Shown piece by piece: positions 1-12,300 of a DNA stretch of 64,000 nucleotides (its first letter is position 1; each line of letters starts with the position of its first letter). Below the pieces are notes generated by a model. It had not been told where the DNA came from. It made no database searches and was given only the letters and a program-made list of their open reading frames with translations. A program made the translations under genes and the position numbers. Source of the DNA: Acanthamoeba castellanii str. Neff (Eukaryota; Discosea; Longamoebia; Acanthamoebidae); the NCBI RefSeq assembly GCF_000313135.1, contig NW_004457702.1, positions 357,410-421,409 on the forward strand. Reading direction: 5' to 3'.

Positions 1-1600
1 CAATCGGGGCTCCGAAAGCTGCTGAGAAACCGGCAGCGATACCGCACGCGATGAACTCGAGCTTGTCGTGATCATTTCCTGCAAGTCAATACCGTTATTA
101 CCATTGATTCTCGCATGATCATGCGAGAACTCGACGTACGGAAGGATCGAAAGAGGCCGGTGTCCAGCTTGAACGAGGACGCTTTTCCCTGCGGAAGGCC
201 AGCACCAATGATGGCACCGACCTGAATGATGGGCGCTGTAGGTCGCACGTGTGTGGATAGGATCAGCCAACCGTTGCAGCCGCCGCGTGTGTTTATCAAT
301 TAAAATAAATAAATAATAATTAAAAACAAAGGCACAGGGAAAATGCAGAGAGGAAGGACATGAACCTTCGGGACCCATGGCCATGTTGGCAGAGACGCTC
401 AAAATGGTGCCCACGATTTTGCCGATCAGCGTCTTGAGTCGGACCACCTGAAGAGAAGTTGTGGTGAGAAGAGAGGCCGAGTTGGCCGCGATTTGGGCTG
501 CTCTCAGGGTACCTTGGGCATGTTGATGCAGTTGAGGTAGGCGACAACCTCTGGCGTGCCACCTCCTCCCATACGCGGCTGCATAGTCACGCGTAGCACA
601 TGCAAGTTTGAGCAAACCGAAACGGCACGTGCGTGTGCGTGTGCGTGTCTGAAGATGGTACCTCAATAAATACAACGGCCAACAAAATGGAGCCGGCAAG
701 GACAAGGTTCACGCCCCAGTACGCAAACAAAGGCCGGATGAACTCGCCGTCATCGATCAGTGGGGCAGAGTTAAGGGAATTAATAAACAAAAACAGCACA
801 GCAGAAGCATCACAACAAGAGCAAGGGCAAAAGAAGGGGAGGAAGAAGAGGATATTGTGCTGGAGCCACTCATACTTGAGGCCTTGTATGCTGAAGAAGA
901 CAAAGAAAAGGAAGTGGTGTCAGTACTTCACTGCAGAAGCAAGCAGGCAAACGATCAAGTCCAAATCAGTCAGGTCGACGCACCTCTTGATGGCAAACAT
1001 CATAAATATGGCACAGAGGGCGGTCACCACGCCCACGGCAAAAAGGCAGAGCACAGCCATCAGCTTGTCCTGTGCACGATGATGAAGAAGAAGGTAAGTG
1101 AAGAGGAAAGTGGAAGGAAAAAGGCGGCGATCGGCAAATGAGCATTCTCATTTTCCTTGTGGGCAGCCAGCATCGGCCAATAGGGCTTCGTGGTTTGTCC
1201 AGGTAAAGGTGACGGGGGTGCTGACAGCCACGACAAATAGAAGGGGTGGGTGTATGCACCATGCTGGACTTGCCCGAGGCGTGCTTCATGGTCTCGCTCG
1301 AGTCGTATGGATCATAGTCCAGTGATTCGAATTGCTGCGCCGGTGATGAGATTAGACAAAATAATCTTAAAAAAAGAATTGGTGAGCAAACGTACCTGTG
1401 TGGCGGGGTGAAAGTGACGGTGGGCCTTCACCGCCGGCTGCGAGAGCATTGGGATCTGGTATAAGAGGAATTCATTAAGTTGCGATTATGGAAAAAGAAC
1501 ACAAATGAATGAAGCGTACCGGCTCATCGCCAAAGTCGATGCTCTCCTCTTGATTGAGAAGCAGCGGCTGTCTCGCTGGGTCCTCCACCGGATTGTCCAT
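1..1600 (-). CDS. CLC-family chloride channel/transporter, divergent (5' part only)
   Basis: Multi-pass anion channel or exchanger of the CLC family; the gene runs off the left edge. On the minus strand the ATG at 1598-1600 opens MDNPVEDPARQPLLL. Later exons carry hydrophobic helices, e.g. LMAVLCLFAVGVVTALCAI near 1070-1010 and a segment near 770-670. Near 575-515 the family GSGIPE loop appears as GGGGTPEVVAYLNC. The exon at about 455-380 ends in GPE and the next starts APIIQVGA, so the GKEGPxxH anion-selectivity loop reads GPEAPIIQ. The gating glutamate is kept, while lysine becomes proline and histidine becomes glutamine. The exon at the edge (about 60-1) reads CGIAAGFSAAFGAPI, a clear CLC signature. 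It is a distant paralogue of the CLC gene at 15.8-20.8 kb. The family call is firm; the exon structure around 1290-1090 is unresolved. Confidence 0.85.
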
Positions 1601-1974
1601 CTGTGCCTACTAACCCAATTGGGTTTTGTAATCTGCTCTTTCGCGCGCGAATTCCTTTTTCTCTTTCTTTTTCTTTTCTTCCTCCTGCGACGAAGATCAC
1701 ATTGTGTCTTGGAGGGGAGATCGCGATGCAAAGCCACAACACCGTGGCCTTGGGGCCTGGCGTTCATCTCCTCTCGCCGTCTGATCTCGCCCTCCTTCTT
1801 GGTGCGCACTAAAGCGCAATTTTCATGTGGGACACAAAATTGGGGAGCATATCGCTGGGCAGAATCAAAAACATTCCAATCAAAGGGTCGCAGCACCAGG
1901 CAACTTGCGAGGGCGTGAGTGCAGCCTTTCCGGGACCAAACGCTGACCTCTGCTGGTTCTTTCCGGCGGTGCAG

Positions 1975-4900
1975 ACCCCACCCGGCTCGCGTCGTTGCCC
2001 AGTCTCTACAACAAACACAACGTCCGGCAGCTCAAGCAGTCGCTGTGCCACTTGCGTGACCAAGGTTTGTTTGAACACCACCCACTCCCTGCCTTTGGTG
2101 GCTTTCGCTGCGCCCTTATCCTACACTTGAAAGTCTAAGTCTGACTCGGTTGCAGGTGCCCTCAAGCGGATCGACTCGCTGCAGCTTGCCACGAGGCGAC
2201 CGTTTTGTCTCTACCCTTCCATAGTGCGGCTGTAAGGCTTCAGCTTTGACCCTCTGGCAGCGCTGCTTGGCGAGCGGCATCGCTCTCACACATCTTTCTG
2301 CATTTGCTCGCAGTTTGCTGACCTACGTGGCTGGGATCGATCCATTCGTGGATGAATCCACGGGCCAGATCACCTCTATCGGTAAGCGGTGGGCTCTCTT
2401 GTTCTGTCTCCTTGTGTGCTAGCATCGTTTGCTGACTCACGCGCGTGCAGGGAACGAAGTGCTTGCACATCTCGATGAGGTGCCCAAGCAAGCAATCCTT
2501 CTTCCCTTGAGCGTAGCCAGCCTGCACATGGAGGTAGGCAGGCCTGCCGCGCTCGCAATTTGCCCGCCGCTAACACACACACACACACACACAGTTCGTG
2601 ATGAGCCGCTACTGCTCGAATCAGTTCTCTTTGACGCTTCCTCTTCTGCCGTTCAAGATCAAGTAAGTAGACCTGACCTCGAACGCCATCGAGGCATAGT
2701 ACCGTGGATTGCCCACTCATCTCTTTGTACTTGTCAGGCACTCGCTCTACATCTTGTCTGAAGTAGGCTATCACTTTCGCAGCACACACATCTGGTAGCA
2801 CACTACCCTTGTGCAGCGTCGTGTCGTGTCGTGTCGTGTGTCGTGTGATGCATTCTCTTATTGTGCGCACACCGCCAATGACAGGTACAACGCTATTTCT
2901 CTGCTTCTCTGCTCGGATGAGCCAGCCGATTTGGCATTGGCTCAAGATCTGGTACGTTCTACCCCCCCCCGCGATTGTGTCCGAGTATTTTGGCGCACTT
3001 GCCGCCTGACACTGTTCTTTTTGTGATCTCGCAGCTCCATGCGGCATCCACTCTACCGCTGGTGGACAAGGCCCCCGTTTTGTTGCCTCTGGCTGGCCAC
3101 CCCAAGCTTGCCACCTCCGATCCAAATGGTACCAGACACCGTCATCACTACTGAGCGTCTTGTGTGCATTCATCTTTCTATATTAATTGATACACCTTGT
3201 ATGTGTTCAACCAGGTCGAATCAACGCTATCGCAAACGCGCTCAAGGAAGCCCAGGCTGCAGACGATGTCGAACTGCAGCGCAGGACTGATTTCGAGACT
3301 GCGCGCAAGTCCATCCTCGCCCGAACGGAAGGCGATTGGCTTCAGGTAGGACCATGTTCCAGCAGTTATTTATTTATTGATGATGCGTTATTATTATTGT
3401 TATTATTTTGAGTTTGAAGCATTTAACAGGGCCAATGGTGTGTTTTCCCCGATTGGGCCGGTTTGCAGGACTTGTACGATCTTTGGCAAGCGGAGATCGA
3501 GGCTCTACGTCAGCACTCCAGCTTCGCGCCCCAAAGCATCACGGGTACATCCATGAACCTCCACCCTCGCGGCTTGTCGGCCAACTATCTACTCTGAACC
3601 GGAGCTCACGCCGTCGTGTGCCGCCGATGCAGCTGGCGAGCGAACCCTGGTCCTTGACCCCGAGGCCTTCGTGCTGCTTCGGGCGCTTCTCGACTTCTAC
3701 AAGTTCACGCCCGGCACCGCCACGTCCAATGTACGTCAACGCTCCTCCATGCCGAGCCAGCATACGGCACCGCTGACAGCTAAGCATTTGTTGTGCCATT
3801 GTGTGTGTGTGTGTGTGTGTGTTCCTATGGAGCAGCATGGGCTGGCGGCCACCAAGGGCTACCTGCGCTACCTGGTGCAGACGAGCAGCTCGAGCCTTCC
3901 CGAGCCCGTGCAACGACGCGCCGTGGAAGCACTCGACAAGTTTAGGCGGCAGTTCGAACAGCAGCTGCATTGCCGGTACGCACATTCACACAACGCTTCT
4001 TGGTATCCGCGCCGCGGCGCACATGCGCGAGCAGTAACTAACTTCGGGCGTATTCAGTACCGAGGCGCACACGTGGCACGTGCTGGCACTTCTGGAGGAG
4101 CTCATGTACGATGCAGCTTCCATCTCACAGAGGCCCAAGACCGACGCTACCCAGGCCGCCTTGAGGTACCACCGACCACCGTTCTTTCGCTTCACACCCA
4201 GGAGACGACGCGCGACTCAGTTTTGTGTCGTCTCTTCATCAGGGTCTACACCGAGGCAGAGGAGGCCCTGGGCGAGCTGCCTGCGGAGCACATCTTCAAC
4301 GTCGCGCTGCTGCACATGATCCTCTCACCCACTGATGCTAACGTACGCCTACTTCGTGTCACTGTGGCGGACTCGTTTAACGAGTCACTGTTAGACGCGA
4401 TTGACAAAGAAACACTTATTCCATACTTGCAGACGTCTCGATCAGTGTTCAACGATGCGCTCCAGCAGGCCATTCCTCCTCTCACCTCCTTCTTCCCTTC
4501 CGATGCCGCTCTCGAGGTACATCACGCTCCTGTTCTCGGTTGGGGGTCTGCTTCTCACGCATCACGCGATGGGGTACGACACGTTCACTGTTCGGATCCG
4601 AACGCACACAGCGAGCCTTCGAATTATGGTCGCTCTTCGCCAAGTTCGAGACCCACATCCGACAGTACCGCCAGGCAGTCACCGTCTACGAGCGCGCAAT
4701 CGTTTCCCATCCTCAGGTCTCATGCCACCATTTATTGCCGGCTCCGCGTTGCTTGTTTTCACACGACACACACGACACACGACACACGCGCACGGTCCAT
4801 ATCTAGGTAGCGATTGAGCCGCGTCTGTGGCGCGAGTACGCATATTTCTCCATTCAACGGAAGCGCCACGCCAACGTGCCCAAGATCTACCAGCGCGCTG

Positions 4901-7069
4901 TGTGGCAGGTCAAGGTATGCGCACATCACTCACGCACGCACCGCACGCACCGCACACGCCACGCATTCTTCACCACCTCACCATCGTGTGCGACACACAC
5001 AAAGGACGAGGAGAAGGAGGCCATGCTGCAGGAGTACCTGGCGTTCGAGCGGGAGTTCGGCGGGAAGCCCGAACTCACGCTCGCGGAGTTGAGGGAAACG
5101 ACGCTGGAAAGCGCACCCCCGGTATGTGTGGTCCCGCCTCCAATCCAGCTCGCCCTCAAGACACCGATGTGCCTGACCAACTCGCCCTGTGTGTTGTGTG
5201 TTGTCTGTATTGTGTGTGTGTTGTGTTGTGTGTGTGTGTGTCGTGCGCAGGGCACAATTTTGCAAATGCCGCAGCATGCAGAGAACACCGAATATGGAGA
5301 GGCCGAAGATGCAGATGACCAGCCAGACCAGGCGACGGACGCTGGCGATGGCGAGGGCGAGGGCGACGACCAGGCCACCGATTTGGCTTCGGAGTCCACA
5401 GCGTCCGATCTGGTCGACGGCATGGAAGAGGAGGAGGGTAGGGAAGATGACAATGACGTGGAAGAGGAGGAGGAGGACGTCTTCGCTGCCGCCGACAACA
5501 ACGAAGGAGACGATGACGCCGACAGCGAGCAAAACGAACAGCAAGAGCGAAGAGAAAAGAAAAGGGACAGAGACGAATTCGCTGCGAATGGCGGTGTGAT
5601 GGAGACCACCACCGGCGATGATCCAAAGACGCAAGGGCCGGGCGGCGGAGAAGAAGCGCAGCTGCAGAGTAACGGCAATGGTGACGCGACGAGAGGCGAC
5701 GAAGAGGCGGAAGGCGGAGGAAGCTCGCCCAAACGACAGCGAGTGGACGACGCTGCGGAAGAGGAACAGCCGCAGAACCCCGCGACAGATGCCCCCACGT
5801 CGATTTCGGACCTGCTCAGCGCGATGCCCAACCTAGCGGACTTCATGCAGATGGTGAGCAGCGTGCGGGAGGAGGCCACTACTGCCGCCGCCGCCGCCGG
5901 ATCGGCGCACCAGCACCAGCAACTGGAGCCGCAACCGCTGCTGCCACCGCCTGCCGTCGCCAGCAACGCGGCGGCTGTCGGCGCACCATCAGGGACTCCA
6001 GCGACCAACGGCGTTTCGGATTCGAATTATGCCAAGGCGCCGAGCGGGGAGCCGGGCGCCGGCGGTGCTGATCCGCAAGCGATCCCAACGATCGACGAAA
6101 CGACCGGTACGCCACCAACCCCAAGTTTTTTTCTCCCCAGCTCCAGCGCACCGCAACTGGAGGAGAAGAGGCACTCGGGTCGCCCCGAGGCTATGCGCGC
6201 CGACTTGACGCTGATGTGGTGGTGGTGATTGCAGGTGCTGAGCTGCCCCTGAGCCTTATCGAGCAGTTGGTGACGGCCATAACCGACCCCGTGATTGTTG
6301 AAATCGTCCGCTCGCTGGAGAAGATTCAGGTGCGTGTCACACACGACACGCACACGCACACGAGACGCACACGACACACGACTGGCACTCACGTTGAGCG
6401 TCGATAGATCCTCAAAGAGCAAGACTTGGCAAATCGGAGGCGGGAAATGAAGCAAGCCCACGAACAGACGCTGTCCCAATTGAAGCAGCAGCACACGTAC
6501 GCTGCATTCCGCAACCTAATTCCCCACCCCCCCGTTTACTTGTGGTTCACTGCATTTCTTTAATCGATAGGCAACACTTTGCGGAGGCCCAGACGCCCGA
6601 GCAGAAGAGTGCGGCGCTCCAGCGGTTTGTGAAGGAGCTCCACGTACGCACCCACCGCCTGTCTCGCTCAACGCACAACGGCGGTTGTAGGGGCTGCGCG
6701 CGCGCTCACCAACCGGTGCACACCCGGACACAGGCCATGGAGGCCGCGCAGACAGAAGAGACCAAGTGGTTTGATGGTATGGTCCTCAAGGAGTTCGACA
6801 AGAAGATCACCGAACAGCAGACCATCCTCCAACAGGTACGCTACCCATCTTACCCCCAACAACGAACGACACTCACCACACACACACACACACACACAAC
6901 ACGCAAAGGCGAGCGTGCCGGGCTTCTCCCCTACGGCGGACCCGGCCGAGATGCAACGCCAGGCTCGAGTGCTGGAGCTCATACTCGCCCTCGGCGGAGG
7001 CCCGCAGCTGCCGTCCGCCCAGCTTGCCCCAGCCCCCGTGGTACTTCGCACTCCTTCCCCCCTACCGGC

Positions 7070-7104
<35 letters not shown>

Positions 7105-7877
7105 TTGCACACGCGGAGACTCACACCCGGCAGGCCCAGGCGCCGCCAGCCGCCATGGCAGCAGCTGCGGCCACGCAGCCCCTCTCGCCGCCACCAAGCG
7201 CGAGCTCGGCCCCCTTGGCGCCACCGCAGTCTGCTCCGGCAGCCGTCACTGGTCCACTGTCTCCTCCCGTGACCCCGGTGGTTGCGGCGGCCGCGCCTGT
7301 CACTGCCCCGACGAGCGCACCAGCACCTGCGGTCCCGCCCGCGACAGTGCCCGCAATCGCAGGGCTTCCTCCGCCGCCTTCTGCGCCGGGGTACGCTCCT
7401 GCCCCCGGCTCGGCCCCACCGGCGGCCACGTCAGCGCCTGCTCCCGGCGGCGCCTACCTTGCCTCTCCGCCCTCGTCAGCCACCGGTCTCGGTCAGCTGC
7501 CACAGCAGCCACAGCATCCGCAGCTCCACCAGCCGCCGCAGCTGCTCCCGCCGGCCCTGGCCACAGCGGCGCCGACTGATGCTCTGGCCTCGCTCTCGTC
7601 GCTTCTGTCCTCGCTGGTCACCGCCACCCATCAGCAGCAGCAGCCGCAGTACCAGCAGCCGCCGCCTCAGTACCAGCAGCAGCAGCCGCCACCGTACGGC
7701 TATCCGCAGCCGCCCCAGCAGCAGCCACAGTACCAGCAGCCGCCGCCTCAGTACCAGCAGCAGCAGCAGCCGCCACCAATGCAGTACCAGCAGCAGCAGC
7801 AGCAGCAGCAGCCACCCGGCCAGTCGTATGGCTACGCGCAGCCGCCCAGCGGCTACGGCTACCACCAGGGCTACTGA
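1975..7877 (+). CDS. HAT-repeat-like protein fused to a DGCR6/gonadal domain and a P/Q-rich tail
   Basis: Many-exon gene. The first confident exon is at 1975 (RLASLPSLYNKHNVRQLKQS); the true start is probably one exon upstream. The N-terminal half is helical and I cannot name its family. Near 4590-5100 it has HAT/TPR-like units (RQAVTVYERAI; LWREYAYFSIQRKRHAN; YLAFEREFG), as in RNA-processing scaffolds such as SART3 or Prp39. Exon 5251-6109 encodes a very acidic linker (runs of Glu/Asp). It splices in frame at about 6109/6235 into a DGCR6-family domain: LPLSLIEQLVTAITDP, VEIVRSLEKIQILKEQDL, then KWFDGMVLKEFDKKITEQQ and QASVPGFSPTADP, matching the order and spacing known in vertebrate DGCR6 and fly gonadal. 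The C-terminus (7130-7877) is Pro/Ala then Gln-rich (YQQPPPQYQQQQ) and ends in GYGYHQGY. Fusion or two adjacent genes is the open point: no stop codon separates them. Confidence 0.7.
7071..7100. repeat. CA microsatellite in the DGCR6-fusion gene
   Basis: Thirty bases of CA in what is probably the last intron before the P/A/Q-rich tail. A shorter CA run lies at about 6876-6898, and others at 2572-2593 and (as GT) 3801-3822, all within introns of the same gene. Confidence 0.9.
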
Positions 7878-7989
7878 TCACACGCGCAAAGCTCATAAGG
7901 AAGGTGTGTGAGAAAATGATGTATGTACACATTAAACACACGTGCGTGTGTCGTGTGAGGATAGATCAACATGTCCCACAACACGAGCG

Positions 7990-8793
7990 TCAGGTCAAGC
8001 GCATGCCGGTGCCGTCTTCGTCACTGTCATCGTCGAGCTCTTCGAGTTCTGTCTCCAGTGGCACCTGCGCCACAGAAGGGCAGACGCATCAACCACCATA
8101 CACGAATCAGCCGACCTTCTGCGCGCGTGTGCGGTTGCGCGTGTGCGGTCGTACCTTCCAGTAGTTCCAGGTGTTGAAGAGGGGATCGACTTCGGCTGAA
8201 CTCTCGCGCACTCGCTTCCTCCTGCCGCTCGGGTGGCCTTCATGGTCCGCTCGCGTCGAGGTCGTCGTCGAGGTGGCCTGTGCCAACTCTTCGTCCTCTT
8301 CTCGAGTTCGTCGCTTCCTGCTCGCTGTATCCCCTTCAGCGTGGGCCATGGATTGTCGTCGTTTAGGTTCCCTTGATCGTTCTTCCTGATCTTCATCTTG
8401 CACCCCTTTCGAGTCTCTGCTTCTCTTTTGCCGACAAGACACGGCTGTGGCACTCGACTCGCCTCCCACCTGCAGCCTCAATCGCTTTTCCATCTTCGTA
8501 GCTTCTTCTCCGGCGCCACATCGAAGATGATCGTGTAGTACAGCCGATCTCCTCCCCTCGCGATTTCGCTCATCTTCCCCGATTTTCCTCTTCCTGCTTG
8601 CGCTCTCGCTTGATCGCGATGTAGAGGTAGAGCAGAAAGGGCTGATAACATCACATCTTCGCAACTTACGGTCCATCATGGCCTCAGCTTCGGCTGTTGG
8701 CACACCAGACTCGGGTGCTATGTACATGGCAGCTGCTGATCTTTTGCGGCGAAGAGGCTCTGCCAGTGGCCTGAATAAGGCCTGTTCTTCCAT
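7990..8793 (-). CDS. Charged nuclear-type protein of unknown function
   Basis: I do not recognise this family. The ATG at 8791-8793 opens MEEQALFRPLAEPLRRKRS and an almost uninterrupted frame runs to about 8156. It is very rich in Arg, Lys, Glu and Ser (RKRKIGEDERNREGRRS; SRKRRTREEDEELAQA). The exon ends FNTWNYWK at a GTACG donor and joins in frame, after an intron with an AG at about 8065, to VPLETELEELDDDSDEDG and a TGA at 7992-7990. The composition suggests a nuclear, possibly RNA-associated protein, but that is inference. A splice near 8667/8600 would give a different, shorter protein, so the middle is uncertain. It is transcribed divergently from the kelch-kinase gene, sharing the 8794-9311 gap. 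Confidence 0.5.
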
Positions 8794-9311
8794 CTTCGCA
8801 AGTTGTAGAAGCTGCAAATCTTAGCCCAATCGCCCCAGCATTTTTGATGGCGATCTCATCTTTCTGTTCTTCGCCATTTCGGCGTTTTTTCAGTCCTTTC
8901 CCGCGCTTTCTTCTAACAGTCACAAGCCAAGAACACGAGCGCAAGCCCGCACACGCGCACCACGCGGACATGTTGGTCGGACCTACTAACTAACCGCCGC
9001 GCACCAAACCAAGGTCCTTTGTGTGTTGGTGGCGCATGCTTGCGTGCCGGCAGCAGTCGGGGCGACTGCGGGGTCGCGTGCCGTGCGAAATTTATTGGGT
9101 GTGGTGCCCTCGATACCCCGCGCAGAGCCACCACAGGGATATCCTCAACAAGCCCCGCATTCCTCTCTTCTTTCGAGCCCAGCCCTCAACCAAGAGTGCA
9201 CCCAGCGCAGGGTGCGTGAACACAAAACCACTTTGAATTTTATTTCTTATTATTTATTTATTTATTTTGTTGTGCAGCTTGGGGTGTTTGTAGAGCCGCA
9301 GAAGAGAAAGA
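8794..9311. promoter_or_regulatory. Divergent intergenic region
   Basis: About 520 bases between two divergently transcribed genes, presumably holding both promoters. It contains no convincing conserved ORF. The short run TTATTTATTTATTTATTTTG at about 9250-9270 lies just upstream of the kelch-kinase start. I cannot identify a canonical TATA box or factor site. Confidence 0.3.
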
Positions 9312-12300
9312 ATGGCCTCGTCGTCGTTGGGGTGGACGGTGCGGGCTGCGTCGGTCGACGACGGCCCTAAGGAGGAGCTGCTCAACCGGGGCCACGTGCC
9401 CGTGAGCGGTGACATCGCCTACCTCCACACCCAGCGTGCCGTCCACTTCATCGACTTTGGTGCCCCGCCCCTGCTCTGCTCCCTCTTTCCCTTTCCTCCG
9501 CCTTTTCGTCGCCACGTCGGAATCATCCCGCGGCGCATTCCGTGCGTGCGCGTGTGTGCGGTGTGCACTGCGGCATCTTGGTTGCGCTGCCACCGACTCA
9601 TCCCAAACGCGCGCAGGCAAAGCGACGTGGGGCAAGCTGTGCGAGTTTGGTGACGACCAGTCCGTAGAGGCACGAGCACACACCCACATCATTTTATTTA
9701 ATATATATAATGAAAGATATATTGGAACTGACATGGTGGCCACAATTTGTGATCGAGTAGGGCGTGTTTCTGTTCGAGAAGTGTCTGTACATACTGCTGC
9801 GCCACAACGGGAAGAAGGGCTGCTTCCAGATATTCGACCTCCGTACATTCTTTCTGCTCCTCTTGGAGTCTACATTGCCACCTTGAGCTACCTAACACCA
9901 CTCGTGTGGCGCGCGCGGAGCAGAGACGCAGGCATGGCGAGCGCCGCTGTCGATCAAGGGGGAGATGTGGGCCTCCACCTTCTGTCACGACGACGGCCGC
10001 ATCTTCGCCATCGACGACGGCCGAGTCAACTGCCTCGATCTCTGTATGTGTGCCACATCACTTTTCACCTGATTGCAATTCTTAGCTGTCGCGTGTGGTG
10101 CGTGCGTGTGCGGTGGTGCGTGTGTGCGTGCGGTGGTGCGTGTGCGGAACGCGCAGCGTGGAAGGAGTATCGGTGGGTCAGGCTGTCGCGGAAGGAGAAC
10201 GAAGGGCTGATCGGGACGGAGGGATTCTCGCTGGCCGTCGCCGACAACAAGATCTTCGTCTTCGGCGGCATCAAGCACCTCAAGCACGAGACCAACGCCA
10301 TCTGCGGATTCGACCTGCAGTCGAACGAATGGGAGGAAGTGGAGACCACCGGCCCCACGCCCAGCCCCCGGTACCGCAACACCCAACCCTCCACACTGGC
10401 ATACCATCGGTCGGCTGATGTGTCGTGTGTCGTGTGTCGTGTGTCGTGTGCAGATGGGGTCACACGGCGCGAGCCCACACAGCGGGACGAGCATTGGTGG
10501 TATACGGAGGATTTTCGAACAACGTGTTCACCAACGACCTCCACCTGCTTCTCCGTATGTGCCTGCACATCATCCAATCGTTCTGTGCTTGTTTATTGAG
10601 GTCCGCTTTGTGTGGTGTGTCGGCGATATACGCCAGCCTCGATGGAGTGGCGAGGCCTGGAGGTGAGACACGCGCCGCCGGTGAGCGCCTGGCACGCCGG
10701 GTGGATCCACCAGCCCGCCCAGCGACTGTACATGATCGCCGGCGATGCGTCACGCCTCTACTCCCTCGACCTTCCTTGTTTGAGTCCTGAAAAGAAGGCT
10801 CGTCCCCCACCCCGCACGACACGCAACACGCGCAACACGACACCGCACACGCACACGGCACGACACATGCACACGCCTTCGCTGATGGTTGGTGCAGCTG
10901 TCAGATGACAGTATCAAGCAGGAGATCACCAGCCGGGTGCAGGAGCAGGTGAGCCGCGAGCTGAAGAAGATACGGCGCGAGATGGTGGAGGAGATGAAGC
11001 GGCTCAAGATCGAGATCAACTTCCAGAAGAAGACGCGGTCGGAGATCGAAATGGAGAACATGTACCTGAAGGAGGAGCGCCTGCAGTGGGAGAAGGACAT
11101 GGACGACCTCAAGGCCGTCGTCGTCGAGTGGCGGCAGGAGGCCCTCCACATGCGCGATCAGCTCACTGCCCTGCACAGCGAAGTTGAACGCCAAAAGGAG
11201 GAAATTGCCAAGTACGAATGTGTGCGTGTGCGTGTGCGTGTGTGGTGCGCGCGTTGCGTGTCGTGTGTGCGTTGCGTGTTGCGTGTTGCGTGTCGTGCCG
11301 TGATGATTGACGCGTTGGCATTCTTTGCATTCCGTTGAAAGGCTTCGTGCGGTGGGCTCGTCGGCGAGCGGCATCGGGAACGGGTCGCCCATCATCGAGT
11401 CCAAGCACATCGACTTCAAGGACTCGGTTCGCCTGGGCGACGGTGCCTACGGGAAAGTGTACCTGGCCAGGTGGCGCGGCCTCGAGGTGGCCGTCAAGAA
11501 GTTCCGCCGGCAGGTGCTCACCGCCGAGAACATGTACAAAATACAGCACGAGGTCAACCTCATGCGGTACGCCTCGCTTCCCCCCCCCCAAACCACCGCG
11601 TCGCACACGCACCACCGCGTCGCACACGACACGACACACGAGACGCTGATGTGGGTGGGAGGGCAGGCAGGTGAGCATTCACCCGAACTGCGCGACGCTC
11701 TACGGGACGTGCCGACCGGCGGGGAAGAAGGGAATATGGATCGTTATGGAGGCTGCCACCGGCAGCGTGCGGGACGTCCTGGTAACGGCAACTCACCACT
11801 CACTCCACTAGACCCGACTCAATTGACCGTTGGGGGTGTGGCGTGTGCGTGTGCTCTCTACAGAGCAAGCTCGGTTCGCTACCTCTCCACACCGCGGTGA
11901 GAATCGCGGCGGACGCTGCGCAGGCGTTGGCCTTTCTTCACTGCAACGGCATCGCACATCGAGACATGGCCGGTACCTCTTCCCCCCCTCTGTCTCTCCC
12001 CCTCCGCGGCTCCGTTCTCGCTTCTAACCACGACACGACACGACACGACACGACACGACACGACCAACGACACGACCAACGACACGACACGACACGACCA
12101 ACGACACGACACGACCAACGACACGACACGACCAACGACACGACACGACCAACGACACGACACGACCAACGACACGACACGACCAACGACATGACACGAC
12201 ACGACACAGCCCGGAATGTGTTGGTCACGAAGGACATGCGGGGTCTCCTCTCCGACTTTGGCCTCTCCCGGCTGGTCTCCGATACCAGCGCCTCGCTGCA

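Noticed and set aside
633..1141. Plus-strand frames of 94-149 codons
   Set aside because: They overlap membrane-helix exons and introns of the minus-strand CLC gene and show no protein-like composition.
2376..3173. 265-codon minus-strand open frame
   Set aside because: Overlaps several plus-strand exons that splice into one continuous helical protein; no motif on the minus strand.
4926..6008. 360-codon minus-strand open frame rich in Ser/Ala
   Set aside because: It is the mirror of the acidic GAG/GAC-rich linker on the plus strand; plus-strand splicing and the DGCR6 match settle the coding strand.
12029..12206. Tandem repeat array resembling a short-spacer CRISPR
   Set aside because: Units are 5 and 17 bases with no unique spacers, it lies in a eukaryotic intron, and no cas genes are present. 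It is a minisatellite.
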